DNA of 64,000 bases, from contig VZSF01007799.1 of assembly GCA_013398295.1 (NCBI GenBank), positions 567,361 to 631,360 of the forward strand. The letters are read 5' to 3'. Under the pieces are notes generated by a model. It was not told where the DNA came from and did no database searches. It saw nothing but the letters and a program-made list of their open reading frames with translations. Of this stretch, positions 51,793-64,000 are shown piece by piece (position 1 is the stretch's first letter; each line of letters starts with the position of its first letter). The position numbers were made by a program, and so were the translations under genes. This DNA is from Chionis minor. Lineage: Eukaryota; Chordata; Aves; Charadriiformes; Chionididae.

Positions 51793-52289
51793 GCAATCAC
51801 AATCAGCTACTTCACACCTAAATAATTTTGAAAACAGATTCTGAGCAATGAACTGCAGCGAAAAGGCAGGGACATAGAGGAATTTTGATATAGACTTCAG
51901 TGGAGAAAATTCCCAATGCTCCTTTATTTGTATCTACAAAATGATGAAACTATTCCTAAATTTAATACTTGAAAAATATTAAGAATACCGTGTGAATCAC
52001 CAACATCCATGTCTTTATCTCTGTTTAGTGGAAGTTCAAAAAAAAAACAAAACCAAAAACCAGTCTATTGTCTAAATTCTGTAGGTCTGTGTGCAAAATT
52101 GACGTGAGTTTTTCTCTGTTATAACTAAAGGTTTCAAATTCCTAAATCTCTTAGTAATTTCTGGATCAGCACCAATGTTGATCTATTTTCCTCCTTATTT
52201 TTTCCCCCATTTTTGAATAGGAATACAACTTTATAAATACTGTTCACTGATTTACTGTTCAAATGTATTACTTATTCTACATTGCTATC

Positions 52290-52620
52290 ACAACTTCTTC
52301 CCTGGGTCTTGCAAGTCTCCAGGTAGGTGAATCTTCCTGTTTCCAAGGCACGGCTGTAGCAAGCACAGGGAGTATGACAGGGGACCAGGAGGAGATGAGT
52401 ACTTGCTCCTCTGCTGTGGGCAAACCACTGGTGTAAGGTGGTGACAGGTGACAGTCAGCTGGGAAGTGCCTCCAGGAGGAACAGCACCTCAACCAGCAAA
52501 GTGTCTCTCTGCATTTCCACCCAGCAGCCCCAGGGAAATCCCTCCCAACAGTTCAGCGGCATGATGTGCCATCCTCATAGATCCTCTTGCAGGATGCTGT
52601 TGTTCTCTTTTGCTTAGAGA
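52290..52620. other. GC-richer unique segment of unknown nature
   Basis: The base composition is richer in G and C than the flanks, with CTCC/CAGG-rich words and few CpGs. A 71-aa minus-strand frame lies inside it but shows no domain. I see no repeat or gene signature. Confidence 0.3.
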
Positions 52621-55600
52621 GGATTCAAGTTCTTTATAATATGCATAAAAAAAAAAAAGACTCTGGCTCTACCAGAACCCATGTGAAAACAAAAACTATC
52701 TAAAATATTCTTACTTTTACATCCTTATTCTGACAAAACAGGCATGTCTCTGTTGTCAACATGGCAGCATATTTTTATTCATGTTATGCTGTAAAGGATT
52801 TTAAATTGCCTCGGATGGGGTGGTGGGGGTGGCAAAGGAAAGGGCAGTTTGTTCTTCATGCCACCATCCAGGTGGCCTCTTAGCAGCAAGTTGGCTCAAG
52901 CACGCGTTCCAGTCTCAAATTGTTTTGCGTGTGCTTCTGTGCATGCTAAGCAAATCCTGCCATCCTCTTCCAGCTCTATCAGCTAGCATCTTTCAATCAA
53001 CAAATTGCACTTTGGCAAGAACAGAAGGTTTAAGATGGACTTCTGCCACCCTCCCAGTCCCAGGCTAAATAGCTATGAACATATGCAGAGATTGTGTTGT
53101 TCATTTTTAGGGCTTTATGATGGCACATCTAATTGTACTAAAAGTGCAATTGATGGAAAGTGAGTTACAGATTGAATAGGCAATGCAGCAGATGTACAAG
53201 GTCATTCAACAAGGACTACTCATTACTTCAAATTACCACCCTTGAGGAGAAACTATACTATATGCCAGGATGGAGCTCTTTCTCTGACACCTCATCTTTC
53301 AGTTTCATCCCAAAGGCCATCTTTGTTTTCTTACAGATAACGTTGCCCAGTTAGAACCTGCTACCTTAAGTTAAAATGACTCGATTGCCATGTCTAAGGT
53401 AATTCACATACGTGAAGTATGCTATTGCTGCTTCTGTCCATTTTAAGAAAGGTGATTGCCAGAAATTGCATGCAATGTGTTTGTATGTTCACAGACCTGT
53501 GTTTCTGCCCCATTTGTCAGAGTGATGAAAGACAGATGCCTTGTTTAGTTTTAAATCACATTAGCATTCTATTTCCATTTATCTTTTACTTTCATAACTC
53601 CTCATTGAATTACAGTCTGACAAAATTTGTCAAAAAAACCCATAACTTGCTCAACAGTTTATAGGGCTTGGCAGCACTGGAATGTTTGCTTATTCTTATT
53701 TGGCTGTTCGGGCATGCATGAACAAAGACAAGTATTAGATGGACACAGTTAACTAGACCACAAGTTTGTTAAATCTTCTGGGAATCAGCAATTTTTTATT
53801 CAAGATAGTTCATGACCTTTTTTAATCGACTGCTGCTTGCCAAAGAGCCACCATCACAGCCTTCATACTTTTCAAGTGATTTCCCACTGAACTAGAAGGG
53901 AAGCATTGCCCTCCCCGTATAGGAGAGATGTATGTTTGGGTGAGATGGAGTCAACAAGGCATTCATTAAGGAATGGTCACTCCAAGACTTCTTCCAATTC
54001 CATTTAGAAGAAAGTCAGACTTCCTATCAAAGGAGTATCTGCCCTAAGCAGAAGAAAGTGCTGGCAATTAGCTCAGCCCTCTGCAGTGCTGCCTTGCACC
54101 CGTGGCAAACTGCCTCATGGTCTTCTTACAGGGAGGAAGGGGTTACACGTCCTGTCCATTCCTTCAGAGGACGCTTTTCTGATCCCTTCATGCCCGCCTT
54201 CAGAATCCCAGGCCTCTCTATGGGTACGGGGAGGACTTTTAAAGAAAAGCCTCTGTTCAACCTGCCTTTGCTGGCATTTCAGACAATTCTTTTCTGCACA
54301 GCAACAGTTTTCATTTAACAAATGTATGCTGTGATGGTGTAAGTCATGACACCAAGAAACTTTTTACTGTTCATTTTGAAACCATAGCAGAGATGTCTTC
54401 AAGCAAGAATGTAAAAAAGTCTTTTGCCTTTCTCTGAAGAAGAGTGAACGTCATGTTCAAATGTGGAAGGCAAAAAAAAAGACAAATGTGAAAGCTCAGG
54501 ACCTAAGATAAGATTTATATTTAACTACTTGTATTGGTCAAGAAAAATCTCAGAAAGTAGGTAAGTTAGTGCTCTTCACCTTGTCTTTTTGTGCTGGAAT
54601 TTGGTGAAGAGAGATGTTGATAAAGGAATAGAATAAATACCATATTTACATATAGGAGAAAGATAGCTCCTGTTCATATCACCTTCAGTCTACAGTCTCA
54701 AAACTACTAATCTAATAAATGCCATGGAATGAAAAAGATAAAGTTGAACTGGAGATCAGTAGCAATGTTGCTATTTGCAAACACTTTATCTGCAGAAAAA
54801 TGTCAACCTTTTCATCAGGAATAATTCAAGATAACCGATTCAAGTAGTTCTACTTTGAAATACTGTCTAATAACTTCCAAAACATGCTCATTAATTGTCC
54901 TGAAAAATATGAAAAAAATCCAGATTTTTGTCTTTAAAATGCAAAAGAGAAAATGTAAGAAAATGATTTACTGGGTACATTTAATAATGTAACTGATAAC
55001 ACTTATCCTGCATGGTTCCAGAACACCCAGTAATTACAAAGAGCAGAGTAAATTTTTCTTGTGCATTTTCTCATCATCCTGTTTCTTGAAGATCTGACAT
55101 CAAACATATTTATTTATGAGTGGTCACCTATAAACCTCATGGTAAGAACTGTTTCTTACAATCTAAGAGCTGAGATAACATGTTCATTTAACAAACTATT
55201 TTTATTGGTGCACTGTGTACATCACTGTGCTGACCCACCGTTACTAGATTCAAGTACTATGAGGCCTTCAGGAGTATCAATCAGACAGCAGATACACTCA
55301 CTGGAGGCTTTACTGTTTTTTAAAATGGCACAATGCATGGGCTGCGTGGCTGTCCTGACTGATAAGAGCTTGAGTCACTGCTGGATGTATCTAGCCTTAT
55401 TTTGTTTTTCTTCCCTCATTCTTTGGCATTGTTTATCTCTGTTTTGCAACACTTAGTTTTTGTAGTGGACAAATATAGTTTCTAATATTAATATGTTTTT
55501 CTGCAAAATGTTAATTTCAGAATGCCAAAGCACTCTGCTCAAGAATGGCTAGAAACAGTAGTGGCCATAATAAAATACTACAAGAAGAAACCGTTTGAAT

Positions 55601-55890
55601 GAGAAACATTTGGAATCTATCTCACTGATAAGGCTCCGTTAAAAGCAAGCTTTAAAATCACTTTGTAAGACACAAAACCTTCTGCTTTGTTTTGCTTTGT
55701 TTTTCACAGGATGCTCCCCATACACTTCACAAAAAGGCATTAAACATCTCTCAGATTAAAAGAAAGTAATGAAATTACCACAAATATAAAACCAACAATA
55801 AAAATGATGGAAGTTGCTGGTGTCATTTAATTTCCTGATAGGTACATACCCTGCTACCAGATACTTCCAGTAAAGTAGCAGTTCTGCCAT

Positions 55891-55996
55891 AAATCACAGA
55901 ACCACAGAACACTTTGCATTGGAAGGGACCTTTAAAGATCATCTAATTCCAACTCCACTGCCGTGGGCAGGGACATCTTCCAGTAGATTAGGTGGA
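55891..55996 (-). mobile_element. CR1 3'-end fragment (about 105 bp)
   Basis: On the plus strand, AATCACAGAACCACAGAAC is followed by TTGGAAGGGACCTTTAAAG, ATCATCTAATTCCAACTCC and GGCAGGGACATCTTCC. This is the reverse complement of the CR1 3' untranslated end. Only the terminal part is present, with a few substitutions. No coding sequence remains. Confidence 0.85.
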
Positions 55997-56409
55997 GTTG
56001 TATGGATGAAAACAAAACACTTTCTGAAACAGTCCATCTGCATTGGAGTCAAACCATGGTGACTGGTCGCAGTCAGAACCCAAAGTACTGGCCTTTGCAC
56101 TGGCCTTACTTTCCCTATTAATATGAGTTCAGCCTCAGCTTTTGCTACCTGTAATCTTACAAATGCACTACAGTCACTAAACGAATTTTTTTAAAGGGAA
56201 AACTTTCTTGCATTAACAAGTGAGTAAATGAGATATTATTTCTACTGGTTATTGATTAGCTTTAGTAATGTTCTTGAATTTCCACTTTGCTGTGCCAATT
56301 CTAACTTATGAAGACATGAATAGTTTACGAAAAAATAAATCATGTTCAAAGTCTCATTTTGAACAGACCTACTATCTAGCCTCCCATCAAGTACACAGGA
56401 GTGGGGAAG

Positions 56410-56441
56410 GTTTTTTTGTTGGGTTTTTTGGGTTTTTTTTT
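56410..56441. repeat. T-rich low-complexity tract with GGG interruptions
   Basis: T runs of six to ten are separated by GGG or G (TTTTTTTGTTGGGTTTTTTG). It looks like the complement of the A-rich tracts at 33140 and 52038. Confidence 0.85.
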
Positions 56442-57727
56442 TAAACAAAGAAATCTTTACTATTGCAATGGTAGTACTAATATTAAATTGTTCTTCCAGA
56501 AATATTTTTTTTTTTTGGTTTGAAGGAGTATGCAGCTAGCTATAACTTTGTTTCCACATTAACACACAAAGCTCTTAGAAATGAGGATACTGCCAATATT
56601 AATGGAACAGTGCCAGAGACAACCAGGTAGCTCAATTTGTATATGGATAATCATTAAATAAACATCTATATGGCTTGGGAAAAACTGATGCAACATTGAG
56701 TACAATGAAAGTTGGCTTTTTTTTTCACAAAGAGCAGAGAAACTCTCTTTCCTGAGAAACATCACTCTATACCTATGAAACGTCAAGGTAAGAAATTGAA
56801 TAATCTCATCAAAGGGCTAAATGTTAGGTGTACTGGAGCCAGCAGTTCATAAAATCTTGTATTTCAAATTTAGATTAACTTCTTTTACAGAATATTAAAT
56901 TCTTATTTCCCTAGGGGCATCTCTTTAATGTCATGAGAATGTTAGTAGGAGTTAATAGAAGAAATTTTGAATCACCGACACTGAAGAAAATTGGATCCTA
57001 GCAAGTGTATTGAATAATAAGATGGTGAGGACATAGGAACTGGACAAAGCTTTATGCAGCTACCGCCATGCCCAGGTAATGCTAGATACATAATAGACAA
57101 AGAACAGAGAACCCTTTCAAAAATTAATTAATCAACTTTCATCCCACCGAGATAATACCTTCTTTGAAATGTTTTATCATGGTTCTTTTGACAGCTTCTG
57201 CTTGCATAAATCACCACCTTAATTTCAGCTCCCCCACAGCATAAGTAAACCATACGCGCTTTACTATTTCAAAAGACATTTCCCATACCCTGTTTATCAT
57301 ATTATGTATATACCTTCCACCAAGACATTTAAAACACAGGATTTCTCTGCCTGAGACGTATCTCTCCTCCCTTACTAACCTTGAAGGGAAAGTTTCCAAG
57401 TACCGTCAAGACAACACTGCCCGTTAGGGAGTAAGACACTGGGAAGGGCAGTGAAAGACAAGCACTGCAGGCAATGCTGAAGGTAACAAGCAGTAGCTGC
57501 TCTCAGCTGGAGGCAAGATGCTCTGTAGTAGGGTAGGACAAAGAGGAGGTACTATACTATAGCATAGTACCAACTGGCCAATTTACCTTTAAGGGGGGGG
57601 GTCCGGATTTTTCATGAACGACAGTCGTAATCTGAAAGCATAATCATGCACACATCAGTAAGCCTACCTTTTGCAAAACACTGGCACTCAAAGAAGACTC
57701 AATCATAAATGCTACCAAACTGTCAAA

Positions 57728-57777
57728 CTATGCTATGCTATGCTATGCTACGCTATGCTATACTATACTATACTATG
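57728..57777. repeat. Pentanucleotide microsatellite (CTATG)10, imperfect
   Basis: Ten uninterrupted 5-bp units are present: four CTATG, one CTACG, one CTATG, three CTATA and a final CTATG. The block of CTATA units suggests a substitution that then spread by slippage. Confidence 0.97.
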
Positions 57778-60700
57778 TGATCTATACTACAGGGAAGTGT
57801 GGTGTAGAGAGACAGAAAAGTCAGTAAAAAGAGATGAGAAAGTGAGTGGTATGGTCTGGAAATGAAAAGCACTTTTCAGATCCGTACAGAGAGAAAAATT
57901 CCATGGGCCAGAGACCAAACACAGCCTGCTGCAATGGGAGCAGCACCCAGGAACAAGTGACTAGCCCTGGGCTCTTGGGCTCTTTCAGGAGTCAAGTTAG
58001 CAGCTCACACATGGTTCAAGGGCAGCTTCATCTCCTGCCTGGCAGTGGAGCAGGGCTGCCACAACAACTGCTGGATAATACAGACCCACAGCAATGGGAA
58101 AAAGCAAGACAGCGCTGGGCAGTCTCCCTGGGTTGTCCTGGGAGCCAGATGTCTTCTGATTCATGAAATCCTAAACATGGAGAGAGCCTCTGAAATTTCC
58201 TGGTGGCCAGCTCCTCTCTGCTTTCTGAGGTTGTGGCACACATCTTACATCTCCTGACAAGTCACACAGCTTGGTGTGTGGCTCTGAGGGTTTGGTGGGA
58301 CACTGATGCAGTGAACAAACATTGTAAGTTTTACTTTCAGCAGCCATTCAGTACTTTAAATATGTGTTGGAGCATCTATTAGAAGGACATTCTGCACTGT
58401 GTTTTGGAAACTCTGTGTCTTTCATTCACATGTTATATCTGGAGCGCTAAGAGGAATGAAGATGAACCAGGCAGTTGCACCAGCTCCATATCACCAAGTT
58501 CAAGTTTACAGCGCTGCTTACATCTTTCCATTGAGCTCAGATGGCCAGTTTCCATTAGGCTTCCTACTCTTCTTTGCCCAATGCATCCGTTGACTATAGT
58601 TCTAATTATTAGGTGCCAAGTAAATGTCAAGAAATGCTATCTGTTATTTCTGTAATATATACTGCATTAGTATGTTCCATGCTTGCTTTCGATTGCTTTC
58701 CCGTCACATAGTGTGATGTTGCATAAAGGCTTTTATCCCCAGAGAGCTTTTCTTTTCATGAAATGTGCTGAGATGCTGGAAATCTATCCAAAACATTGCT
58801 GCTGTCTTTGACTTTGATACAATTAGCTACTCAGTAAAAAGGCGCATTGTAATACACTACGAAAGAAATAAAAAATACACTTAGTCAATCCCGAGTTGAT
58901 TCAGTGCTGCTGTGTTTAGCCAAATGTCTGAAAAAAGATAAGTAGCAAACCATTTCAAAGACTACTCTTCCCAAACAATAAAAAAACTACCTTAAACTTG
59001 ACATTTCCAAAATGATGAATCTTGGATTAAATCATGTGAAATGTCAAAACGAAGAGAAAAAGAAAAAATCAATAGCTGTGCAGATGAAGCAATGTGAGGT
59101 CAATCGTACTGTACTGCCAGCGCCAGGCCACCCATGTCTTTTTAATAGCAGTATTTTTGAAGTGTACAATACCTGAAAGACACTAGAGATTAATTTTCAA
59201 GACTGAATCCCCTCTTAGCAATAAAATTATTAAGCATTTTGTTTTTGGAGACTGGAGCAGAGGCATAATAAAATGCCACATTTCCAAAAAAGTTTTTACC
59301 GCATCCTTGAGATTAGTTCACCAACAGTATCCTCAGCATTTCACATTACATGAATTTCCCTTTGAATTTGATGTATTTTCTCTGCCAGGTAACTGAAAGC
59401 TTTAATCAGAGGAGGAAAAAAAAAGGCTTAGATATCATCACTGCTTTTGAAATGTGTCCTGCTGCTAACATTTTTATGACAAAAAACAGTATCTTCCTGT
59501 GAAAGCCATAGGAATGGCATAAGTATACTGGAGAGTACTACAGGGGCTCTCCCACCACCTAGCTTGGACACGTTGTGAAGGAGCACACGCCTCTCACTTG
59601 CAGGCTATGTGGGCAGCTGAAGGCAGACACTCAAGCTGGCTGTCTTGAGCCCATAATGGAGATGTCTAAATGTAGACACTACGAGTATTACCCATATTGT
59701 ATTTCAATGTGCATAACTAAGAAGTAGACCTAGGTCATTTAATTTTCTTTCATATACGTGATTGTTTTGGACTAGACTGGGTCTCAGCCATATTTACAGT
59801 GAGGTGACATGAGCGCACGTTCATGTTTTAATGTCTGGTACTCTGCATGTATATAGGTAGCTTCCACTCTGTTTTAGTGTGTTTTTATAGGCCCAAATTC
59901 AACCAATCAAAGATGCAAAGGTGCAAAGATGTGATCGCTAACACAATGGGAAAGATGGCTGAGAAGCTGGTGTTGCCCGTGAACTAACCAGAGCAACTTG
60001 CTGAATACTGATAGGTACCCATGAGTAATGAAGGATAATCATCAAGTGGGAAAACCCCTTATTGTTCTAGAGAAGTATACCATAATGATTTTCCTGTTAC
60101 CTGTAAATCACTGCTTTTGTTTAGGTTTAAGAGCCTTCTCAAAATATAGCCTAGACATGGAATATTAGCGGAACTGTTTTTAATGCAGCACTATTTACAG
60201 GTCAGGGAAAAACAAAAGTGCAGTGGAACTGGGTTACTCCTGGATAATTCTTTAAGAGGGAACCCAGAAGAGGGAAACTTCTGTTTCTTTTTTTTATCTG
60301 ATCAGTGGGACAAAATGTTTATTTGAAAAGAAAGAAAAAAAAGACATTTCAGAGCAAAGAGGATGTTTGAACTGATATTAGAGACAACTTACAATGTTGT
60401 AAACTACATATAAGCTCCTAAAGCTAACTTCTCACTCTAAAGATAAATGGCATTAATACACAATACCATTCCTAAACCTCTCTGGTCTTCCTAGGACCAT
60501 ATAAAATGGTGTATTTTTACAGCCTGAGCTTCTTTACAGCTTTAAGATGGAGATAAAAATGGAGACGAAAACATTTATAAAATACAGTTAGTGCTAGTAA
60601 AAGAAAGCTGTCTGTGAAGCTTTTCCTTTAAGTTTTCCTACGATAGTTATTATCAATATCTTCTATTGCTGTTTAAAGATAAAGTGGGGGGAAAGCCTCA

Positions 60701-61917
60701 CTTCGAAGGATATAAGCACATTATGTCAAAGATGGGTTTTCATTTTAAGACTTTTTTACAGCTAGGAAAAAATTAGTTAGCTTTTGAAATGAGATTTTTC
60801 ACTCAACCACCCGCTGTAGAGCTAACATAATTGTGGTGTCGAACCACACCAGCCTGTGTCAGTTCTCTCTGTAATTACTGAGCAGACAAGGGCATTTCAG
60901 AGCATGACTGATGGTTTGTTGTTTTCCCAAATCTGGTAGGAATCTTATTCAACTGAATGTGGTCAATAAAGGTAAAATAGGATAATATTTATCATTTTCG
61001 ATGAGCTGATGGTTAATTAGCTTCTTCAAAAATCTCAGCTTTTGCCAAGACAATACATTCGAAACACGCCTTTGAAGAAGAGGGAAAAAAGCCCCAGTTT
61101 CTCTTTCTGTCATTAGTAAATATACAGAAAAGCAAATATGAACAGCTTTATTCAAAACAGCTTTAAGTTAGGAATGTGACTGTGATGCATGACATCAATA
61201 TGACAAAAATCCATGAAGACAGTGCCATGCAGAAGAAAATACGTAATTTACCTCTGTGCTCACACACACACTGATGCTTAGAAATCACAAAGTGACTGAG
61301 GAGAGAGAATGTTCCTTTCTGAGAGCTCAAAAGAATCACTTAAAAATCATTTTATGCTTCCATGATTTTTTTCCCCCCCTCAAAGCCAGGAAATCCTCTT
61401 CATCTAACCAATTTTGGCAAGAATGCTCTGGAGAACACAGTATATGTTCTCCAAGCAAGTGTTAAAGAAGATCAAGGAAAGGGCGCTCAGCATTGCTCAT
61501 AACATGTAACAGAGCTCCCTCTTTGAACAAATGACCAATATATTGCACAACACAAATGTATAAAACCATTTGGGTAAATTTTTACCAGTGTTCAATTTCT
61601 GATACTTACAGGGAAAAACCCCCAAACCATAAAAATGAGACAGCATCCTTTGGGTAGTAACTATTTATCTTCTTACCAAATATGAACTAATTAGTTAATT
61701 ATACCTGGGGACAAACCACAAGAGACAAACGTGTGAAAAATCAAAATGTCAAAACAACTGCACGGTCTTATGGGAAAATTCCCAAACAATGCTAGAGAAG
61801 TGATGTTTTCAACAACCTCAGCTATAAATTACTCTCCTATACTGTCTCTTCCTTTCTCCACAAAAGACATGAAATATATAGAGGTCTTGTAATTACTGCA
61901 GTGAGCATTTTTCATGG

Positions 61918-62391
61918 CATCATAGAATCGTAGAATGGTAAGAGCTGGAAGGTACCTTAAAGATCATCTAGTTCCAACCCCCCTGACATGGGCAGGGGCA
62001 CCTTCCACTAGACAAGGTTGCTCAAAACCCCATCCAACCTGGCCTTGAACACCTCCAGGTTGGGGCATCCACAACTTCTCTGGGAAACCTGTGTCTGTGT
62101 TTCACCACCCTCACAGTAAAGAATTTCTTCCTAAAATCTAATCTAAATCTACCCTCTTTCAGTTTAAAACTGTTACCCCTCATCCTATCACTACACTCCC
62201 TGATCAAGAGTCCCTCCCTATCTTTTCTGTAGGCCCATTTGTGTACTGGAAGACTGCTATGAGGTCTCCCTGGAGCCTTCTCTTCTCCAGGCTGAACAAC
62301 CCCAACTCTCTCAGCCTCTCTTCACAGGAGAGGTGCTCCAGCCCTCTGATCATCTTCGTGGCTCTCCTCTGGACCTGCTCCAACAGGTCTT
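61918..62391 (-). mobile_element. CR1 LINE 3' fragment (about 475 bp) abutting a second CR1
   Basis: The minus strand contains [24 protein letters not shown] coding sequence, then RGNSFKLKEGRFRLDFR and FPREVVDAPTW, and ends in the CR1 3' signature (reverse complement of ATCATAGAATCGTAGAATGG at 61920). The 5' end stops near 62391, exactly where the 3' end of the next CR1 begins. Both are in the same orientation, so either the second copy inserted into a longer first copy or the two arrived independently side by side. Confidence 0.9.
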
Positions 62392-64000
62392 AGAATCATA
62401 GAATCATAAAATGATTTAGGTTGGAAGGGACCTTAAAGATCATCTAGTTCCAACCCTCCTGCCATAGGCAAGGACATGTCCTACTACACCATATAGCTGG
62501 AAGCCTCATCCAACCGGGCCTTGAACACTTCCAGGGATGGGGCCTCCACAGCTTGCCTGGGAAACCTGTTCCAGTGCCTCACCACCCTTATAGGGTAGTG
62601 GTTGATGTAAGGTCCTTCTTATGTTGGGGGCTCCAGAGCTGGACACAGTACTCCATGTGGGGTCTCACCAGAGTGGAGTACAGGGCCAGAATCACCTCCC
62701 TCAACCTGCTGGCCATGCTTCTTTTGATGCAGCCCAGGATATGGTTGGCTTTCTGGGCTGTGAATGCACATTGATGGCTCATGTTGAACTTCTCATACAC
62801 CAACGCCCTCAAGTCCTTCTCCTCAGGGCTGCTTTCAATCCATTCTCCACCCAGCCTGTATTGTGCTTGGGATTAGCCCCACACATGTGCACAATGTTGC
62901 ACTTGGCCTTGTTGAACTTCATGAGGTTTGCATGGGCCCACCTCTCACACCTGTCCAGGTCCCTCTGGATGGCATCCCTTCCCTCCAGCATGTCAACCAC
63001 TCCACACAGCTTGGTGTCATCGGCAAACTTGCTGAGGGTGCACTTGATCCCACTGTCCATGTTTCCAACAAAGATGTTCAACAGTACTGGTCCCAGTACT
63101 GACCCCTGAGGAACATCACTTGTCACTGCTCACCACTTGCACATCGAGTCATTGACAGCAACACTTTGAGTGTAGCCATCCAGCCAGTTCCTTATCCATC
63201 CAGTGGTCCATCGGTCAAATGCATGTCTCTCCAACTTAGAGACCAGGATGTCATGTGGGACAGTGTAAATGCTTTGCACAAGTCCAGGTAGATGAAGTTG
63301 GTTGTTCTTCCCTTATCCACCAATGTTGTAACGTCATCTTAGACGGCCACCAAATTTTTCAGGCACAATTTGCCCTTCGTGAAGCCACGTTGGCTGTCAG
63401 CCATCACCTCCTTATTTTCCATGTGCCTTAGCATGGTTTCCAGGAGTAGCTGCTGCATGATCTTGCTGGGCACAGAGGTGTAGTTCCTCGGGTCTTCCTT
63501 TTACCCCTTTTTAAAAACAGGTGTTACGTTTCCACTTTTCCAGTCAGGAGGAACTTCACCGGAGTTCTATGACTTCTCAAATATGATGGATAGTGGCTTA
63601 GCAACTTGATCCATCAGTTCCCTCAGGACCCGTTGATGAATCTCATCAGGCCCCATGGAATCTTCAGGTTCCTTAGATGGTGTTGAACCTTATCTTTTCC
63701 CACAGTGGGCAGTACCTCATTCTCCCAGTTCCTGTCTTTGCCTTCTGTGACTTGGGCGGTGTGGCTAGAACACTTGCCGGTGAAGACTGAGGCAAAAAAG
63801 TTATTAAGTACCTCAGCCTTCTCCATATTCTGGATGACGCGGTTTCCTGTTTCCTTTTGGAGAGGCCCTGTACTTTCCCTAGTCTTCCTTTTGTCATCGA
63901 CATACCTACAGAAGCTTTTATTCTGCCCCTGATGTCCCTGGCAAGATTTAACTCTATCTGGGCTTCAGCTTTCCTAAACTGATCCCTGGCTCCTTGAACA
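62392..64000 (-). mobile_element. CR1 LINE with most of the reverse transcriptase region, internally deleted, running off the window
   Basis: Starting from the 3' end at AGAATCATAGAATCATAAAA (62394), the minus strand carries CR1 3' UTR, then jumps near 62590-62625 to the [12 protein letters not shown] segment. It is thus missing about 350 bp that the neighbouring copies retain. Farther 5' it encodes [15 protein letters not shown], the [10 protein letters not shown] catalytic box (about 63000-63030), the [14 protein letters not shown] segment and the N-terminal [14 protein letters not shown] block near 63750-63820. Stops and frame shifts are frequent, so it is inactive. It is the longest CR1 copy here; its 5' end lies beyond 64000. 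Confidence 0.92.

Larger units (their letters stand above)
31846..64000 (-). other. EPHA6: EPHA6 intron 5 (partial, over 32 kb)
   Basis: This is the intron upstream of exon 6 in transcription sense, running off the window. The preceding Eph exon (about 336 bp, first FN3 repeat) should appear as a long minus-strand frame with W.PP and GGR motifs; none is present. The intron holds GC-richer patches, CR1 copies concentrated at 40 kb and 62-64 kb, an older CR1-like fragment at 46 kb, two short tandem repeats and possible LTR remains. Stretches 33190-39943, 42621-45364, 48000-52290 and 52620-55890 contain AT-rich sequence with no recognisable gene. Confidence 0.75.

Noticed and set aside
55061..55456. 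131-codon plus-strand frame rich in Cys and Leu
   Set aside because: It has no motif, no splice context and no sign of coding codon usage. It sits in AT-rich intron.

Overview
The window looks like nuclear DNA of a bird. It is AT-rich and gene-poor, its dominant recognisable repeats are CR1 non-LTR retrotransposons in several states of decay, and the only clear host coding sequence consists of two short vertebrate exons with canonical splice sites. Nothing bacterial, plasmid-borne, phage-like or CRISPR-like was seen. The species cannot be fixed from the sequence; a non-avian reptile is a less likely alternative.

The host gene is on the minus strand and is called as EPHA6, an Eph-family receptor tyrosine kinase. 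An exon at 31721-31845 (125 bp) and an exon at 10034-10196 (163 bp) join in frame to encode the second fibronectin type III repeat of the extracellular stalk. Exon sizes and intron phases (1, 0, 1) are those expected for Eph exons 6 and 7. The intron between them is 21,524 bp. The other Eph exons (preceding FN3 repeat, transmembrane segment, juxtamembrane, kinase, SAM) were not found, so the flanking introns are longer than 32 kb upstream and 10 kb downstream. Essentially the whole window is therefore intronic DNA of one large gene.

Layout in plus coordinates: 1-10033 is partial intron 7, with a diverged CR1-like LINE (about 7320-8200), a young CR1 3' end (5877-6131) and a CR1 scrap (9755-9805). 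10034-10196 is exon 7. 10197-31720 is intron 6, with a possible hAT-type transposon end (10583-10690), a 1-kb CR1 (22105-23130) and a perfect 73-bp tandem duplication (25924-26069). 31721-31845 is exon 6. 31846-64000 is partial intron 5, with two GC-richer patches (32090-32575 and 45365-45830), CR1 copies at 39944-40768, 55891-55996, 61918-62391 and 62392-64000, an ancient CR1-like fragment (45905-46815), a 34-bp tandem duplication, a pentanucleotide microsatellite and possible old LTR fragments.

No previously undescribed system could be demonstrated. The leads most worth checking are the possible hAT terminus, the two tandem duplications, the GC-rich islands inside the AT-rich intron, the abutting CR1 pair at 62391 and a possible cryptic exon at 36315-36570. 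Most open reading frames here are either CR1 fragments or of a length expected by chance in intronic DNA.
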